From positions 62,001-126,000 of the forward strand of contig NZ_KB851218.1 of the NCBI RefSeq assembly GCF_000368265.1: 64,000 nt of DNA, in the 5' to 3' direction. Positions 9,735 to 22,668 of the stretch are shown here, piece by piece (positions within the stretch are counted from its first letter, which is position 1; every line of letters starts with the position of its first letter). Source of the DNA: Acinetobacter brisouisimilis. GTDB taxonomy: Bacteria > Pseudomonadota > Gammaproteobacteria > Pseudomonadales > Moraxellaceae. A program made the position numbers and the translations under genes. Below the pieces are notes generated by a model. The model was not told where the DNA came from and made no database searches. It worked only from the letters and a program-made list of their open reading frames with translations.

Positions 9735-10970
9735 TTATCCTTTTGAGCGTATGATCTCATTTTTTTCTGCAATTTTCTTTTGCCATTGTGCCGCGCGACG
9801 GGTGCGGTCAGCAACTTGTCCGACCAACTGACCACATGCAGCATCAATATCGTCACCACGTGTCTGACGAATAGTACAGACAAAGCCCGCATCTGACAAA
9901 GTTTTTTGGAAGGCAATAATACGGTTACGACTTGAGCGACCGTACGGTGCGTGTGGGAACGGGTTAAAAGGAATCAGGTTAATCTTACTTGGTAGATTTT
10001 TTAATAATTTAAGTAATTGCTGTGCATGCTCAGGCTGATCATTCACCCCATCAAGCATGACATATTCAATGGTCACATGCTTACGTGCACTTTCATTACC
10101 GTCTTTGGCAATATAACGCTGACATGCAGTAATCAATTGTTCTAATGGGTATTTTTTATTGATTGGCACCAACTCGTTACGCAATTCATCGTTTGGTGCA
10201 TGTAAAGAAATTGCCAGAGCCACATCAATATCTTGTGCAAGCTGATCAATTTTCGGTACAACACCTGAAGTTGACAGTGTAACGCGGCGCTTGGACATAC
10301 CATATGCAAAGTCATCCAGCATAATACGCATTGAACTTAAAACAGCGTCATAGTTGAGTAAAGGCTCACCCATACCCATCATCACGACATTGGTCACTGA
10401 GCGTTCACGCTCTGCGACAGGCACGTCTTCCATATAAGAGAAGTTTGCCATCCAAAGCTGACCAATAATTTCAGCTGGAGTTAGATCGCGCTGGAAGCCC
10501 TGTTTACCTGTCGAACAAAATGAACAGTCCAATGCACAACCTACTTGCGAAGAAATACACAAGGTCTTGCGTAAACCTGTTTTATCTTCCGCAGGAATCA
10601 GAACGGTCTCAACCAAAGAGCCCTCGCCTTCACCCACGCGAAACACCCACTTACGTGTGCCATCTTTAGAATAATTACGATGAACCACTTCAGGCGCTTT
10701 AATTTCACAAATCTGTACCAGTTTGTCGCGAAGCTTGCCTGAGATATTAGTCATTTCGGCAAAATCAGTGACAAAGTACTGGTGAATCCATTTCATGACC
10801 TGACCTGCGCGAAACTTCTTTTCGCCCAAATCTTCAAAGAATTTTTCGAGTTCTGCCCGTGACATGCCAAGTAAATTAACTTTTTGCACTGGATTCGCAG
10901 GCTGATGCAATGTGGCGGTGTTTTGCTGTCCATCTGAAACCAAAGATGAACCAACTGCTTCAAGAGCCAT
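9735..10970 (-). CDS. rlmN: Dual-specificity 23S rRNA A2503 / tRNA A37 methyltransferase RlmN
   Basis: RlmN is a radical-SAM enzyme that makes 2-methyladenosine in 23S rRNA and some tRNAs. The CxxxCxxC cluster motif is seen at residues 145-152 (CALDCSFC). The C-terminal [11 protein letters not shown] segment carries the catalytic Cys. The protein is 411 residues. The first ~30 residues are poorly conserved and an internal Met (near residue 36, MSRAELEKF) could be an alternative start. It precedes pilF as in Pseudomonas. Confidence 0.95.
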   Translation of the reverse strand: MALEAVGSSLVSDGQQNTATLHQPANPVQKVNLLGMSRAELEKFFEDLGEKKFRAGQVMKWIHQYFVTDFAEMTNISGKLRDKLVQICEIKAPEVVHRNYSKDGTRKWVFRVGEGEGSLVETVLIPAEDKTGLRKTLCISSQVGCALDCSFCSTGKQGFQRDLTPAEIIGQLWMANFSYMEDVPVAERERSVTNVVMMGMGEPLLNYDAVLSSMRIMLDDFAYGMSKRRVTLSTSGVVPKIDQLAQDIDVALAISLHAPNDELRNELVPINKKYPLEQLITACQRYIAKDGNESARKHVTIEYVMLDGVNDQPEHAQQLLKLLKNLPSKINLIPFNPFPHAPYGRSSRNRIIAFQKTLSDAGFVCTIRQTRGDDIDAACGQLVGQVADRTRRAAQWQKKIAEKNEIIRSKG

Positions 10971-11040
10971 GTGTATTACCTAAACAATGTCAAAGAAAAA
11001 ACAAGAGTGGCTTTATAAAGCCAAGAGATTTTCAAGAATA

Positions 11041-11077
11041 AAAAAACCAGATAAGCAGTATAACACTTATCTGGTTT
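11041..11077 (-). terminator. Terminator of ndk
   Basis: Twelve-base perfect arms (11044-11055 and 11066-11077) flank a 10-base loop, followed by T residues on the minus strand. It lies between ndk and rlmN, so rlmN probably has its own promoter or depends on read-through. Confidence 0.9.
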
Positions 11078-11089
11078 GAAGTATCTCGA

Positions 11090-11521
11090 TTAACGAGTGC
11101 GTGGGCAAACTTCAGTTTGAGCGAAGAAATAAGAAACTTCGCGAGTAGCAGAAGCTACTGAGTCAGAACCGTGAGCAGCGTTTTCATCGATGCTTACAGC
11201 GAAGTCTGCACGGATTGTACCAGGTGCAGCTTCTTTAGGGTTTGTAGCGCCCAAGATTTCACGGTGAGCAAGAACTGCGTTTTCGCCTTCAAGAACTGAA
11301 ACAACAACTGGACCAGAAGTCATGAACGCAACGAGGTCAGCAAAGAAACCGCGTTCTTTGTGTTCTGCGTAAAAACCTTCAGCTTCAGCTTGAGAAAGGT
11401 GTTTCATTTTTGTTGCAACGATTTTTAAGCCAGCTTTTTCAAAACGAGCGAAAATGTCACCAATATGGTTTTTAGCAACAGCGTCTGGTTTTACGATAGA
11501 TAAAGTACGTTCAATTGCCAT
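11090..11521 (-). CDS. ndk: Nucleoside diphosphate kinase
   Basis: Ndk balances nucleoside triphosphate pools by moving the gamma phosphate through a phosphohistidine. The 143-residue length is standard. The N-terminal [12 protein letters not shown] and the active-site segment [12 protein letters not shown] with its catalytic His are clear. A GGAGC ribosome binding site precedes the start. A strong terminator follows the gene. Confidence 0.97.
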   Translation of the reverse strand: MAIERTLSIVKPDAVAKNHIGDIFARFEKAGLKIVATKMKHLSQAEAEGFYAEHKERGFFADLVAFMTSGPVVVSVLEGENAVLAHREILGATNPKEAAPGTIRADFAVSIDENAAHGSDSVASATREVSYFFAQTEVCPRTR

Positions 11522-11629
11522 GTCTGGCTCCTTAATTCAAAAAATCAAGATAAATTTTTGCCGCATTATACCGAGGTTAGTCAGAATAATCAGCTAAGAA
11601 AATGTAAAAGTTTGGATTTTTAGCCGTTT

Positions 11630-11833
11630 TTAATTGCTTTCATCAATCCATGCCATCTGAATGGCTTCAAGTAAACCTTCTGTCGACTTATTTGGGTCAT
11701 CGCTAAAATCGGGCAAAGCACACACCCATGTATGCAAATCGGTAAAACGAACCCACTGTGGGTCAACATCAGGATGTGCTTCCAATAATTCAATTGCGAT
11801 ATCGATTGTATCAGTCCAGCGTAAGCCCATCAT
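11630..11833 (-). CDS. iscX: IscX-like Fe-S cluster assembly protein
   Basis: This 67-residue acidic protein matches IscX (YfhJ), which binds IscS and modulates Fe-S cluster assembly. Key segments are LRWTDTIDIAIELLEAHPDV, VRFTDLHTWV and the acidic DFSDDPN patch. Either of two consecutive Met codons (11833 or 11830) may be the start. In E. coli and Pseudomonas it closes the isc operon; here no isc genes adjoin it, although the downstream order iscX-ndk-rlmN is kept. Confidence 0.88.
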   Translation of the reverse strand: MMGLRWTDTIDIAIELLEAHPDVDPQWVRFTDLHTWVCALPDFSDDPNKSTEGLLEAIQMAWIDESN

Positions 11834-11885
11834 CTATCCTAGTATCTCTATATCATGCGGCTACTTTAAAATTTCACTGTCTGTT

Positions 11886-12440
11886 TTACAACACCAGATT
11901 CAGCATTGGTGCACAGGAAATCACGGCCCATCCCACCAAACCACCCAAAACTGCACCAATAATCACATCGGTCGGATAGTGCAAACCCAAAACCATTCGC
12001 GAGAGCGCAACCAATATGGTAAATGGCAGCATACACAGCAATAAAACAGGCTGGATATAACCAAGTACCGTGGTTGCCATGACTGCATGCAAGGTGTGTC
12101 CAGAGGGAAAACTAAAATGATCCAGTGGGCGCTCTCCCAAAACAATGACCTGATGAACCTGATAAGGTCGTGGTCGAATCGTTTTGTGCTTAAGTAATTT
12201 ATAGAGCAATGTCCCTGTTGAACCTGCCAGCAGCAAATAACTGATTTGTACAATATACGCCAAGCCATGACTGACCCAGACAATGCTGAGCATCACGTAC
12301 CAAAACCACCCATCACCCAAACGGCTAATGACTTTAAAAAATTGACTGATTCCCTGTGAATGGGAAAAATGATTCAGATACAAACAGCCTTTAAGATCAA
12401 GTGCCAAGATGTATAGTTTAGCGCGTTGAAAACTAGTCAT
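11886..12440 (-). CDS. PAP2-family membrane phosphatase
   Basis: The product has the three motifs of type-2 phosphatidic acid phosphatases: KTIRPRP, FSFPSGHTLHA and SRMVLGLHYPTD. Several membrane helices are consistent with hydrolysis of a lipid phosphate at the membrane face. I use the Met at 12440 (184 residues) because a GAGGAGA ribosome binding site stands 5 bases upstream; the frame extends to 12461. It follows the GT4 glycosyltransferase at short distance, so the two probably act on the same lipid or glycolipid. The substrate is unknown. Confidence 0.85.
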   Translation of the reverse strand: MTSFQRAKLYILALDLKGCLYLNHFSHSQGISQFFKVISRLGDGWFWYVMLSIVWVSHGLAYIVQISYLLLAGSTGTLLYKLLKHKTIRPRPYQVHQVIVLGERPLDHFSFPSGHTLHAVMATTVLGYIQPVLLLCMLPFTILVALSRMVLGLHYPTDVIIGAVLGGLVGWAVISCAPMLNLVL

Positions 12441-12479
12441 CGTATTCTCCTCATCTAACAAAGATGAATCGGCTTAATT

Positions 12480-13742
12480 CTAGGTCATCATCAAACCATA
12501 CAAAGCCTGCTCAAACTGCTGTACAGGACGTTGCCATCCTGTATCTTTGACTTGCATGCGCGCCTGCTGTCCCATGAGATGCAACTGCGACAAAGCAGGT
12601 AAATTCTGCATGCGCTGTACCAAACCTTGCCCATCGTTTAAATCAATCAACCAGCCTGACTGTTCATTTTGGACATATGCATGTGCACATGCATAATCAT
12701 AAGCCAAAACAGGTAGACCACTAGCCATTGCTTCCAAAACTACGTTACCAAAAGTTTCTACCCGACTGGCAAATACAAACACATCACTACTCGCATATGC
12801 TTCAGCTAAGCGTTGCCCTGTCAGGTTCCCCATAAAAACAACCTGTTGTTCTGAATCTAACCGTTGCAGGCGTTCTTTGTCTGGCCCATCACCCACAATC
12901 ACCAACCGAACAGCCTGTTGTTGACGACGAGCTTGTAAATACCCATCGATCAAGACATGAATTTCTTTTTCAGGAGAAAGTCGTCCAACATACAACAACA
13001 CCTTAGTTTGACGATCGACACCCCAATGTTGGCGCATATCTTCACAGCGATGCTCTGGAGAAAATAAACGATGATCCACCCCACGGCTAATCACTTGGAT
13101 CGGGCAAGTGATGCCATGTGCTTGCAAAGCACGTGCAGTATCCTGACTAGGTACACAGGTCAAATTGGTATTGTTATGAAACCAGCGTAAATAATGCTGA
13201 ATGGGTTTAACCAGAAATGCCAAATCAAAAAATCGGCTAAATTCTTGAAATGGAGAATGAAAACCACTGGAAATCGCAATTTTTTTCATTTTTGCAACTT
13301 GCAATGCCAAAAACCCCAAAGGCCCCTCAGTAACGATATGCACCACATCTGGTTGAAACTGTTCAATTGCTTTGGTCACCTTCATCCACTGCGGGCGACC
13401 AAATTGTAAACTTGGGTACTTCGGAATTTTATGTGCCGCAACCAGACATTCTTGCTGTGCCACAAATGTGGTGCAACTACGACTCTGCTCTGGACGAATG
13501 AGCATAATTTTATGCCCTTGTTGCTGTAACCCCTGACACAGATGCAATAATGAAAGTGCCACACCATTAATTTCAGGGGGCCAGGTTTCCGTGACGATTG
13601 CAATTTTGAGCTTAGGACGAATAAGTTGTTCTACTGCACGTTCCTGTGCTTCATGTACGGGCTGCTGATAACCGCGTTTAAATCGAAATTTAAATGGCAT
13701 ATCTAACTGGCGTTTCAATGCCGCAGTCGATGGCATAAGCAT
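12480..13742 (-). CDS. GT4-family glycosyltransferase (MgtA/PimB-like)
   Basis: The 420-residue protein has the two-lobed GT-B fold signature. An N-terminal acceptor domain starts IAIVTETWPPEINGVALSLL. The C-terminal donor domain includes LLYVGRLSPEKEI, the VIVGDGPDKERL segment and the EX7E-type motif near SRVETFGNVVLEAMASGLPV. These resemble GDP-mannose-dependent transferases that act on lipids. The first ~45 residues are basic and weakly conserved. It is followed by a PAP2 phosphatase in the same direction. The sugar and acceptor are not known from sequence. Confidence 0.85.
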   Translation of the reverse strand: MLMPSTAALKRQLDMPFKFRFKRGYQQPVHEAQERAVEQLIRPKLKIAIVTETWPPEINGVALSLLHLCQGLQQQGHKIMLIRPEQSRSCTTFVAQQECLVAAHKIPKYPSLQFGRPQWMKVTKAIEQFQPDVVHIVTEGPLGFLALQVAKMKKIAISSGFHSPFQEFSRFFDLAFLVKPIQHYLRWFHNNTNLTCVPSQDTARALQAHGITCPIQVISRGVDHRLFSPEHRCEDMRQHWGVDRQTKVLLYVGRLSPEKEIHVLIDGYLQARRQQQAVRLVIVGDGPDKERLQRLDSEQQVVFMGNLTGQRLAEAYASSDVFVFASRVETFGNVVLEAMASGLPVLAYDYACAHAYVQNEQSGWLIDLNDGQGLVQRMQNLPALSQLHLMGQQARMQVKDTGWQRPVQQFEQALYGLMMT

Positions 13743-14177
13743 GGTTCCACCATATCATTTTGTTGTTTTATGAAAACCAATCTAATCTTATTTTCTTGCA
13801 GTTTAATGATGAGTCGATGACGTTTTTTTGACAGTCACAATACTGAAGTTATGAAGCTAATTGTTGATTAAATTTTCAATAAATTGCCCGATTAGTAAGC
13901 ATAACTAAACAGTAAATGCACCGATATATTGCAATCTTTTTTTAAACAAAAATAACCGTTTATTTATTCACCATAAATTCACATTTTGTTTATTTTCAAT
14001 CACATAAAGACAATTAAAAATAACATTAAAAATCAATAATATATAATATTACACTAATATTAAATTCAAAAAAATCATAGCATTACAGATCAAAAATATG
14101 GCATTTGTTTTGCTTATAAATTACACTGGCTCACGCCTATTTTAAAAACAATACACAACACCATATCAGGGAAAATC
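13743..14177. other. AT-rich intergenic region between divergent genes
   Basis: This 435-base gap separates the minus-strand glycosyltransferase from the plus-strand binding protein and must hold both promoters. It is very AT-rich. A TATAAA at 14115-14120 could be the -10 of the binding-protein gene, but I see no good -35 at the right distance. No ORF, repeat or RNA structure stands out. Confidence 0.5.
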
Positions 14178-15071
14178 ATGAAATTATTTTCAAGAACATT
14201 CATTGCATCATCTTTGTTTGCTTGCCTTTCTCTAGGAACAAGTCAAACCCATGCAGTGGATACACTTGCGAAGATCAAAAACTCAGGAAAATTAGTCATT
14301 GGTTTCAATGATGCCGCTATGCCAATCTCCTATACCTACAATGGTGGCGCAACAGGCTATGTGATCGATATTTGCCGTACCGTTGCCAATGACATTAAAA
14401 AAGAACTCAACGCTCCCCATTTAAAAGTTGAGTTTGTTGCGCTTAATCCAAGTCAACGTATACCTAGCATTCAATCAGGTCATGTTGATATGGAATGCGG
14501 TGCGACGACAAACTCCTACAAACGCCAACACGAGGTGGCTTTCTCAACCAACTTCTATTACACCGAAGTTCGTATGGCCGTCAGAAAAAGTTCGCATATT
14601 CAAAACCTTGCTGACCTTGACCACAAAGCCGTTGTAACAACTGCTGGCACAACATCAGATACATATATCAAGCGTAATGAACGCGGTAAAAATATTAATG
14701 TTATCAATGTTTATGGTCGTGACTTTGATGACTCATTTGCAATTCTTGCCAGTGGCAAGGCTGAAGCGTTTGTCATGGATGATAATATTCTTGCAGGGCT
14801 TATTGCCAAAAGCTCAAACCCACATGCCTATGAAATTGTAGGCCCTGTTTTATCTTCTGAACCTTATGCCATCATGTTGCCAAAAGGAGATCCCAAGTTT
14901 AAAGATATTGTTGATACAAGCGTAAATGGTCTATGGAAATCTGGTCAAATGGGTAAGCTTTACCATAAGTGGTTCCAGTCGCCAATTATGCCTCACAATA
15001 TTAACTTGAATATGGTGCCAAACCGTTCATTCCTAAATTTACAACGTCGCCCAACCGATGCGGGGATTTAA
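14178..15071 (+). CDS. Glutamate/aspartate-type ABC transporter substrate-binding protein (orphan)
   Basis: The 297-residue product has a Sec signal peptide (about residues 1-26, ending THA) and a family-3 solute-binding fold like GltI. GKLVIGFNDAAMPISY, the RIPSIQSGHVDMECGATTNS ligand segment and the EAFVMDDNILAGL hinge region are visible. GltI-type proteins bind Glu or Asp in the periplasm and deliver them to an ABC importer. No permease or ATPase gene adjoins it, so it must share a transporter encoded elsewhere or act as a sensor. An AGGGAAAA ribosome binding site precedes the start. Confidence 0.88.
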   Translation: MKLFSRTFIASSLFACLSLGTSQTHAVDTLAKIKNSGKLVIGFNDAAMPISYTYNGGATGYVIDICRTVANDIKKELNAPHLKVEFVALNPSQRIPSIQSGHVDMECGATTNSYKRQHEVAFSTNFYYTEVRMAVRKSSHIQNLADLDHKAVVTTAGTTSDTYIKRNERGKNINVINVYGRDFDDSFAILASGKAEAFVMDDNILAGLIAKSSNPHAYEIVGPVLSSEPYAIMLPKGDPKFKDIVDTSVNGLWKSGQMGKLYHKWFQSPIMPHNINLNMVPNRSFLNLQRRPTDAGI

Positions 15072-15135
15072 ACCACGCCAAGATATTGCACGATTATTTT
15101 TAAGTTGAGCAATATACTAAAAAACCAACCACACA

Positions 15136-15170
15136 ATAAAAAACCCTGACTTCAAGTCAGGGTTTTTTAT
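15136..15170. terminator. Bidirectional terminator between binding protein and ilvC
   Basis: The arms AAACCCTGACTT and AAGTCAGGGTTT (15141-15165) are flanked by A-runs on the left and T-runs on the right, so the hairpin can end transcription from both convergent genes. Confidence 0.92.
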
Positions 15171-15188
15171 GTTTGATCGAGCTAAAAC

Positions 15189-16229
<1,041 letters not shown>

Positions 16230-16721
16230 TTAAACCGTTAATACTTTTTCGCCGCGCGCAATACCTGACACGCCTGAACGTACCACTTCCAAAATGGTAT
16301 TTTCAGCTAAAGCATCAATAAAACCGTCAAGTTTATCAGTTGTTCCTACAATCTGAACGGTGTAAGTCGTTGGCGTTACATCCACAATTGAGGCACGGAA
16401 AATATCTGATGTACGCTTGATTTCATCACGCGCTGCGCCCAACGCTTTAACTTTAATCAGCATCAATTCGCGTTCAATATGCGAACCTTCGCTCAAATCC
16501 ACCACTTTAACAACTTCAATCAGTTTATTCAGTTGTTTGGTAATTTGCTCAATTTTATGGTCATCGCCATACGTGGTTAAAGTCAAACGCGATAATGTTG
16601 GATCTTCAGTTGGCGCAACATTCAAAGTTTCAATATTATAGCCACGTTGACTAAACAAACCGACTAGACGAGAAAGCGCACCTGATTCATTTTCAATGAG
16701 TACAGAAATAATGTGTCTCAT
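16230..16721 (-). CDS. ilvH: Acetolactate synthase small (regulatory) subunit
   Basis: The 163-residue regulatory subunit binds valine through an N-terminal ACT domain ([19 protein letters not shown]) and activates the catalytic subunit. A C-terminal ACT-like domain includes [17 protein letters not shown]. Its start overlaps the ilvI stop by 4 bases. It could be named ilvN or ilvH; length and pairing match IlvH. Confidence 0.95.
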   Translation of the reverse strand: MRHIISVLIENESGALSRLVGLFSQRGYNIETLNVAPTEDPTLSRLTLTTYGDDHKIEQITKQLNKLIEVVKVVDLSEGSHIERELMLIKVKALGAARDEIKRTSDIFRASIVDVTPTTYTVQIVGTTDKLDGFIDALAENTILEVVRSGVSGIARGEKVLTV

Positions 16722-18445
16722 TTTGTACGCTCCCCTTTATGTAACCACATGTCCTTCATAGACTGACCCGCGATCAGCATTGGGTAAACATGCTCAGAGC
16801 GGTCAACCATCACATTAATAAACACACATTTATCATTAATCGCCATCGCTTCTTCAAGTTTAGCTTCTAGCTCATCAGCATGATTAATTTGAATACCTAC
16901 ATGTCCGTAAGCTTCCATTAACTTGGAAAAATCTGGCAATGATTCAACATACGAACTTGAGTGACGACCCTCATAGTTCATGTCTTGCCATTGTTTTACC
17001 ATACCAAGCGCACGGTTATTCAAGCATAGAATCTTAACGTTTAAACCATATTGCTTACAGGTTGAAAGCTCTTGGATACACATCTGAATTGAAGCTTCGC
17101 CTGTAATACACACCACTTGCTGTTCAGGTTTTGCAAGCTTCGCAGCCATGGCATATGGTAGACCCACACCCATCGTTCCTAAACCGCCAGAGTTGATCCA
17201 TTGACGTGGCTGATCATACTTATAATAAAGCGCAGCAAACATCTGGTGCTGACCAACGTCAGAGGTAATAATCGCCTCACCGTTAGTGATTTTATATAAA
17301 GTTTCAACCACTTGTTGCGGCTTCATACCACCGTCAACCGCAGGAGCATATTTCAGACCATGAACTTGACGCCATTCATTGATCTGGTTCCACCACTGAG
17401 CTAAAGACTCTGAGTTTGGCTTAGAAATGTTGAGCTGTTTCAACTGACTCAACATTTCCTGCAATACAGGTTCAACTGCACCCACAATTGGAATATGCGC
17501 TGAAATGGTTTTCGAAATCGTTGCAGGATCAATATCAATATGCACAACTTTGGCATTTGGACAGAATTTTGCAGGGTTATTGGTAACACGGTCATCAAAA
17601 CGTGCGCCTACTGCAAAAATCACATCGGCATTGTGCATTGCCATATTGGCTTCATAACAGCCATGCATACCCAACATCCCGATAAACTGAGGATCAGTTC
17701 CAGGGAAACCACCCAAGCCCATGAGGGTATTGGTGACTGGGTAATTCAGCAAATGTGCAAGTTCAGTCAATAACTCGGCTGCATTACCTTGTACAACCCC
17801 ACCACCACTATAAATGACTGGGCGTTTTGCCAAGAGCAACTCTTCAACTGCTTTACGAATTTGCCCAGTATGTCCACGGTAAGGTGGCTGATAAGAGCGC
17901 ATCTTCACCTTTTCAGGGTATTCGTAAGCAAATTTTTCTGCTGGATTGGTTGCATCTTTTGGAATATCAACCACAACAGGTCCTGGACGGCCACTTGCAG
18001 CAATATAAAATGCTTTTTTGATAATGCCAGGAATTTCACTTGCATGACGGACTTGGAAGCTATGCTTCACGATTGGACGTGACACACCCACCATATCTGT
18101 TTCCTGGAAAGCATCTTCACCGATAAGATGAGAAGCAACTTGTCCAGACAGAATCACCATAGGAATCGAGTCCATATAGGCTGTCGCGATTGGTGTAACA
18201 GTATTGGTTGCACCAGGACCTGAAGTAACAAGTACGACCCCAGTTTTGCCTGTGACGCGCGAATATGCATCTGCCATATGCCCAGCAGCCTGTTCATGGC
18301 GTACTAGGTAATGCTGAATTTTATCTTGTTTAAATAGCGCATCATAAATGTGCAAAACTGCGCCACCAGGATATCCAAAAACGTGTTCAACACCTTCGTC
18401 CGCAAGTGCACGAACGAGCATTTCACCACCAGATAGAAGTTCCAA
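16718..18445 (-). CDS. ilvI: Acetolactate synthase large (catalytic) subunit
   Basis: This TPP- and FAD-dependent enzyme condenses pyruvate to acetolactate or acetohydroxybutyrate. The 575-residue product shows the N-terminal [16 protein letters not shown] with the catalytic Glu further on ([15 protein letters not shown]). The TPP motif reads [11 protein letters not shown], with Glu-Ala in place of the common Asp-Gly. The start is TTG at 18445, supported by an AGGGTGA ribosome binding site and by alignment of [10 protein letters not shown] with the IlvI N-terminus. A long leader precedes it. Confidence 0.96.
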   Translation of the reverse strand: MELLSGGEMLVRALADEGVEHVFGYPGGAVLHIYDALFKQDKIQHYLVRHEQAAGHMADAYSRVTGKTGVVLVTSGPGATNTVTPIATAYMDSIPMVILSGQVASHLIGEDAFQETDMVGVSRPIVKHSFQVRHASEIPGIIKKAFYIAASGRPGPVVVDIPKDATNPAEKFAYEYPEKVKMRSYQPPYRGHTGQIRKAVEELLLAKRPVIYSGGGVVQGNAAELLTELAHLLNYPVTNTLMGLGGFPGTDPQFIGMLGMHGCYEANMAMHNADVIFAVGARFDDRVTNNPAKFCPNAKVVHIDIDPATISKTISAHIPIVGAVEPVLQEMLSQLKQLNISKPNSESLAQWWNQINEWRQVHGLKYAPAVDGGMKPQQVVETLYKITNGEAIITSDVGQHQMFAALYYKYDQPRQWINSGGLGTMGVGLPYAMAAKLAKPEQQVVCITGEASIQMCIQELSTCKQYGLNVKILCLNNRALGMVKQWQDMNYEGRHSSSYVESLPDFSKLMEAYGHVGIQINHADELEAKLEEAMAINDKCVFINVMVDRSEHVYPMLIAGQSMKDMWLHKGERTK

Positions 18446-18473
18446 CGTGATTCACCCTAAATATCTTTTTTCC

Positions 18474-18494
18474 ATGTAATGGGAGACATTACAT
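18474..18494 (-). other. Inverted repeat in the ilvI leader
   Basis: Perfect 8-base arms ATGTAATG and CATTACAT flank a 5-base loop. On the minus strand it lies 10 bases after the stop of the small leader ORF and about 28 bases before the ilvI start. It is followed by an A-rich stretch, not T, so it is not a standard terminator. It could be a regulatory stem or a protein site. Confidence 0.5.
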
Positions 18495-18504
18495 AGTGTT
18501 TAAT

Positions 18505-18633
18505 TCATACAAACTGTACTCTTATAGCACAAATTTCACGCCTAGGCGCTGCAATAGGATAAAAATCAGATGCAACAGCGATATAAGCTGTAAATACTGC
18601 ATCTTTAAGGTAAAAACATGCTGGGATAAACAT
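18505..18633 (-). CDS. Possible 42-residue leader ORF upstream of ilvI
   Basis: On the minus strand an ATG at 18633 opens 42 codons ending TGA at 18505. The product begins MFIPACFYLKDAVFTAYIAV and ends REICAIRVQFV. About ten of 42 residues are Ile, Val or Leu, but there is no run of them as in classical attenuator peptides. An in-frame stop lies just upstream, so the start is fixed, but the ribosome binding site is weak. It sits between the likely promoter and ilvI. It could be a leader peptide, a small protein or chance. Confidence 0.4.
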   Translation of the reverse strand: MFIPACFYLKDAVFTAYIAVASDFYPIAAPRREICAIRVQFV

Positions 18634-18928
18634 ATCTTTAATTCAACATATAGCTCGGCTAGAGGATATATGCCTATTGCACAATTCGTTTACTTATCCG
18701 AAGGGTGATCAGATAAATAATTGTAGCATTTTTCTTGTTTCATTCCCGATTGTCAAGACTTCTATGTGTTTTTTCACAAATTGCTTAGTGCCACAGACAT
18801 ACTCACCGTTTATCTGAAGATAAAAAATCTGAAGTTAATCCTGATTTGACCATAGAAATTCATATTTTCAGTCAAAAAACACGCTAAAATTTAGGGCGTG
18901 TGACTATTTAAAATCAACAAGGGTTTCT

Positions 18929-19306
18929 ATGAAAACGCTAAAACAAATAACAATCTCAAGTATGATTGGATTGGGCTTAATGGGGTTAAGCCAGATCAGT
19001 TTGGCTCAGCAAGATTACTATAAATGGATTGATGCTCACGGTTCGACTCATTACACCACCACACCACCGCCAAAAGCCAAAGGTGTAAAAACTCGCGGTA
19101 AAATTCAAACGCATGGTTGGGCAACTACCCCAACACCATCCACAACAAATACGAATAACGATAATACGGATGCGTCTCAGAAAAATACGTCACAACCTGT
19201 GATAAATCATGTGTCATCGACTCAAAATCAACCCGCAAATCAACAATCCCCTCTCAATAATCAAGAAAATTTACCCGTAAGCGCTCCTAAACATAGTAAT
19301 TCATAA
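18929..19306 (+). CDS. DUF4124 domain-containing exported protein
   Basis: The 125-residue product has a signal peptide ending SLAQQ (about residue 27). A DUF4124 segment follows, YYKWIDAHGSTHYTTTPPP, the typical W-x-D-x2-G-x3-Y pattern. The C-terminal half is low-complexity, rich in Thr, Asn, Gln and Ser, and probably disordered. The family is periplasmic or surface-associated and of unknown function. It is 126 bases upstream of leuS in the same direction, with no visible terminator between. Confidence 0.75.
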   Translation: MKTLKQITISSMIGLGLMGLSQISLAQQDYYKWIDAHGSTHYTTTPPPKAKGVKTRGKIQTHGWATTPTPSTTNTNNDNTDASQKNTSQPVINHVSSTQNQPANQQSPLNNQENLPVSAPKHSNS

Positions 19307-19375
19307 ATTTGACTGCTATTTTCTCGTATTTATGGATAGACAGACAAGATTTTCTTGCGCAAAATTCACTTTTAG

Positions 19376-22057
<2,682 letters not shown>

Positions 22058-22074
22058 TTATTTGAGGAATACGC

Positions 22075-22656
22075 ATGCACTTAGTCCCACGTTTAGCATC
22101 TGTCGTTTTAACTCTTGGCCTAAGTGCAAGCTTAGTCGGCTGTGGCTTTCATTTAAGAGGCCTCAGCCCGACCTCAATTCCTGTCGATTACACACACATG
22201 AAGCTGAACTTGCCAAGTGAAGCCATGCATGTAACCGACAGCAATAACAATATAATTCCTCAAAAGAACACATTAGAAATCAAGCTTAAAAGCTATTTAT
22301 CAGGATATGGCATTCAATTTGATGATGCCAAAGAAGCTTATACACTACACGTTTTGGATTATCATTATCGCCGTCAAAAACTCAGCGGTCGTGTAGCTGA
22401 GGTTATTTTATATTTAAATGTAACCTTCCAGATTGAAGATGCGCAAGGTCGCCCTGTTACAACACCACGAAGCATTAATGGTGTAAAAAGCTATCAATAC
22501 AATGTTGCCAGTGTAAACGTGGATGATAATGAACAAGATGCCGTGATTAGCCTCTTGATTGATGATGTTGCTCAGCAAATGGCTCGTCAGATTGCAACCA
22601 ATCGCATTCCACACCTTCAACCTGCACCTGCTTCTACGCCCACTGTAACACCTTAA
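22075..22656 (+). CDS. lptE: LPS-assembly lipoprotein LptE
   Basis: LptE plugs the LptD barrel that inserts lipopolysaccharide or lipooligosaccharide into the outer leaflet. The 193-residue product has a lipoprotein signal peptide with lipobox LVGC followed by GFHLRG, the family's hallmark start. The C-terminus is Pro/Thr-rich. It lies 17 bases after leuS and 12 before holA. Confidence 0.94.
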   Translation: MHLVPRLASVVLTLGLSASLVGCGFHLRGLSPTSIPVDYTHMKLNLPSEAMHVTDSNNNIIPQKNTLEIKLKSYLSGYGIQFDDAKEAYTLHVLDYHYRRQKLSGRVAEVILYLNVTFQIEDAQGRPVTTPRSINGVKSYQYNVASVNVDDNEQDAVISLLIDDVAQQMARQIATNRIPHLQPAPASTPTVTP

Positions 22657-22668
22657 TTCAGTGTTGTT

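Larger units (their letters stand above)
18446..18928. promoter_or_regulatory. Divergent control region of ilvIHC and the DUF4124 gene
   Basis: For the minus strand I see a perfect TTGACA at 18751-18756 with a weak AAAAAT 17 bases on, and an alternative extended -10 TGCTACAAT ending at 18720. Either would give a leader of about 260 bases before ilvI. Within it lie a small ORF (18505-18633) and an inverted repeat (18474-18494). The right part, AT-rich, should carry the DUF4124 promoter; TAAAAT at 18885-18890 is a possible -10. Promoter calls rest on sequence match only. Confidence 0.4.

Noticed and set aside
9713..9916. N-terminal extension of pilF
   Set aside because: The 68 extra residues overlap rlmN in another frame, and the signal peptide would then be internal; the GTG at 9712 has a good ribosome binding site.
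18446..18640. Classical ilv attenuator
   Set aside because: No run of Leu, Val or Ile codons and no T-run after the stem, so the E. coli model does not fit as seen.
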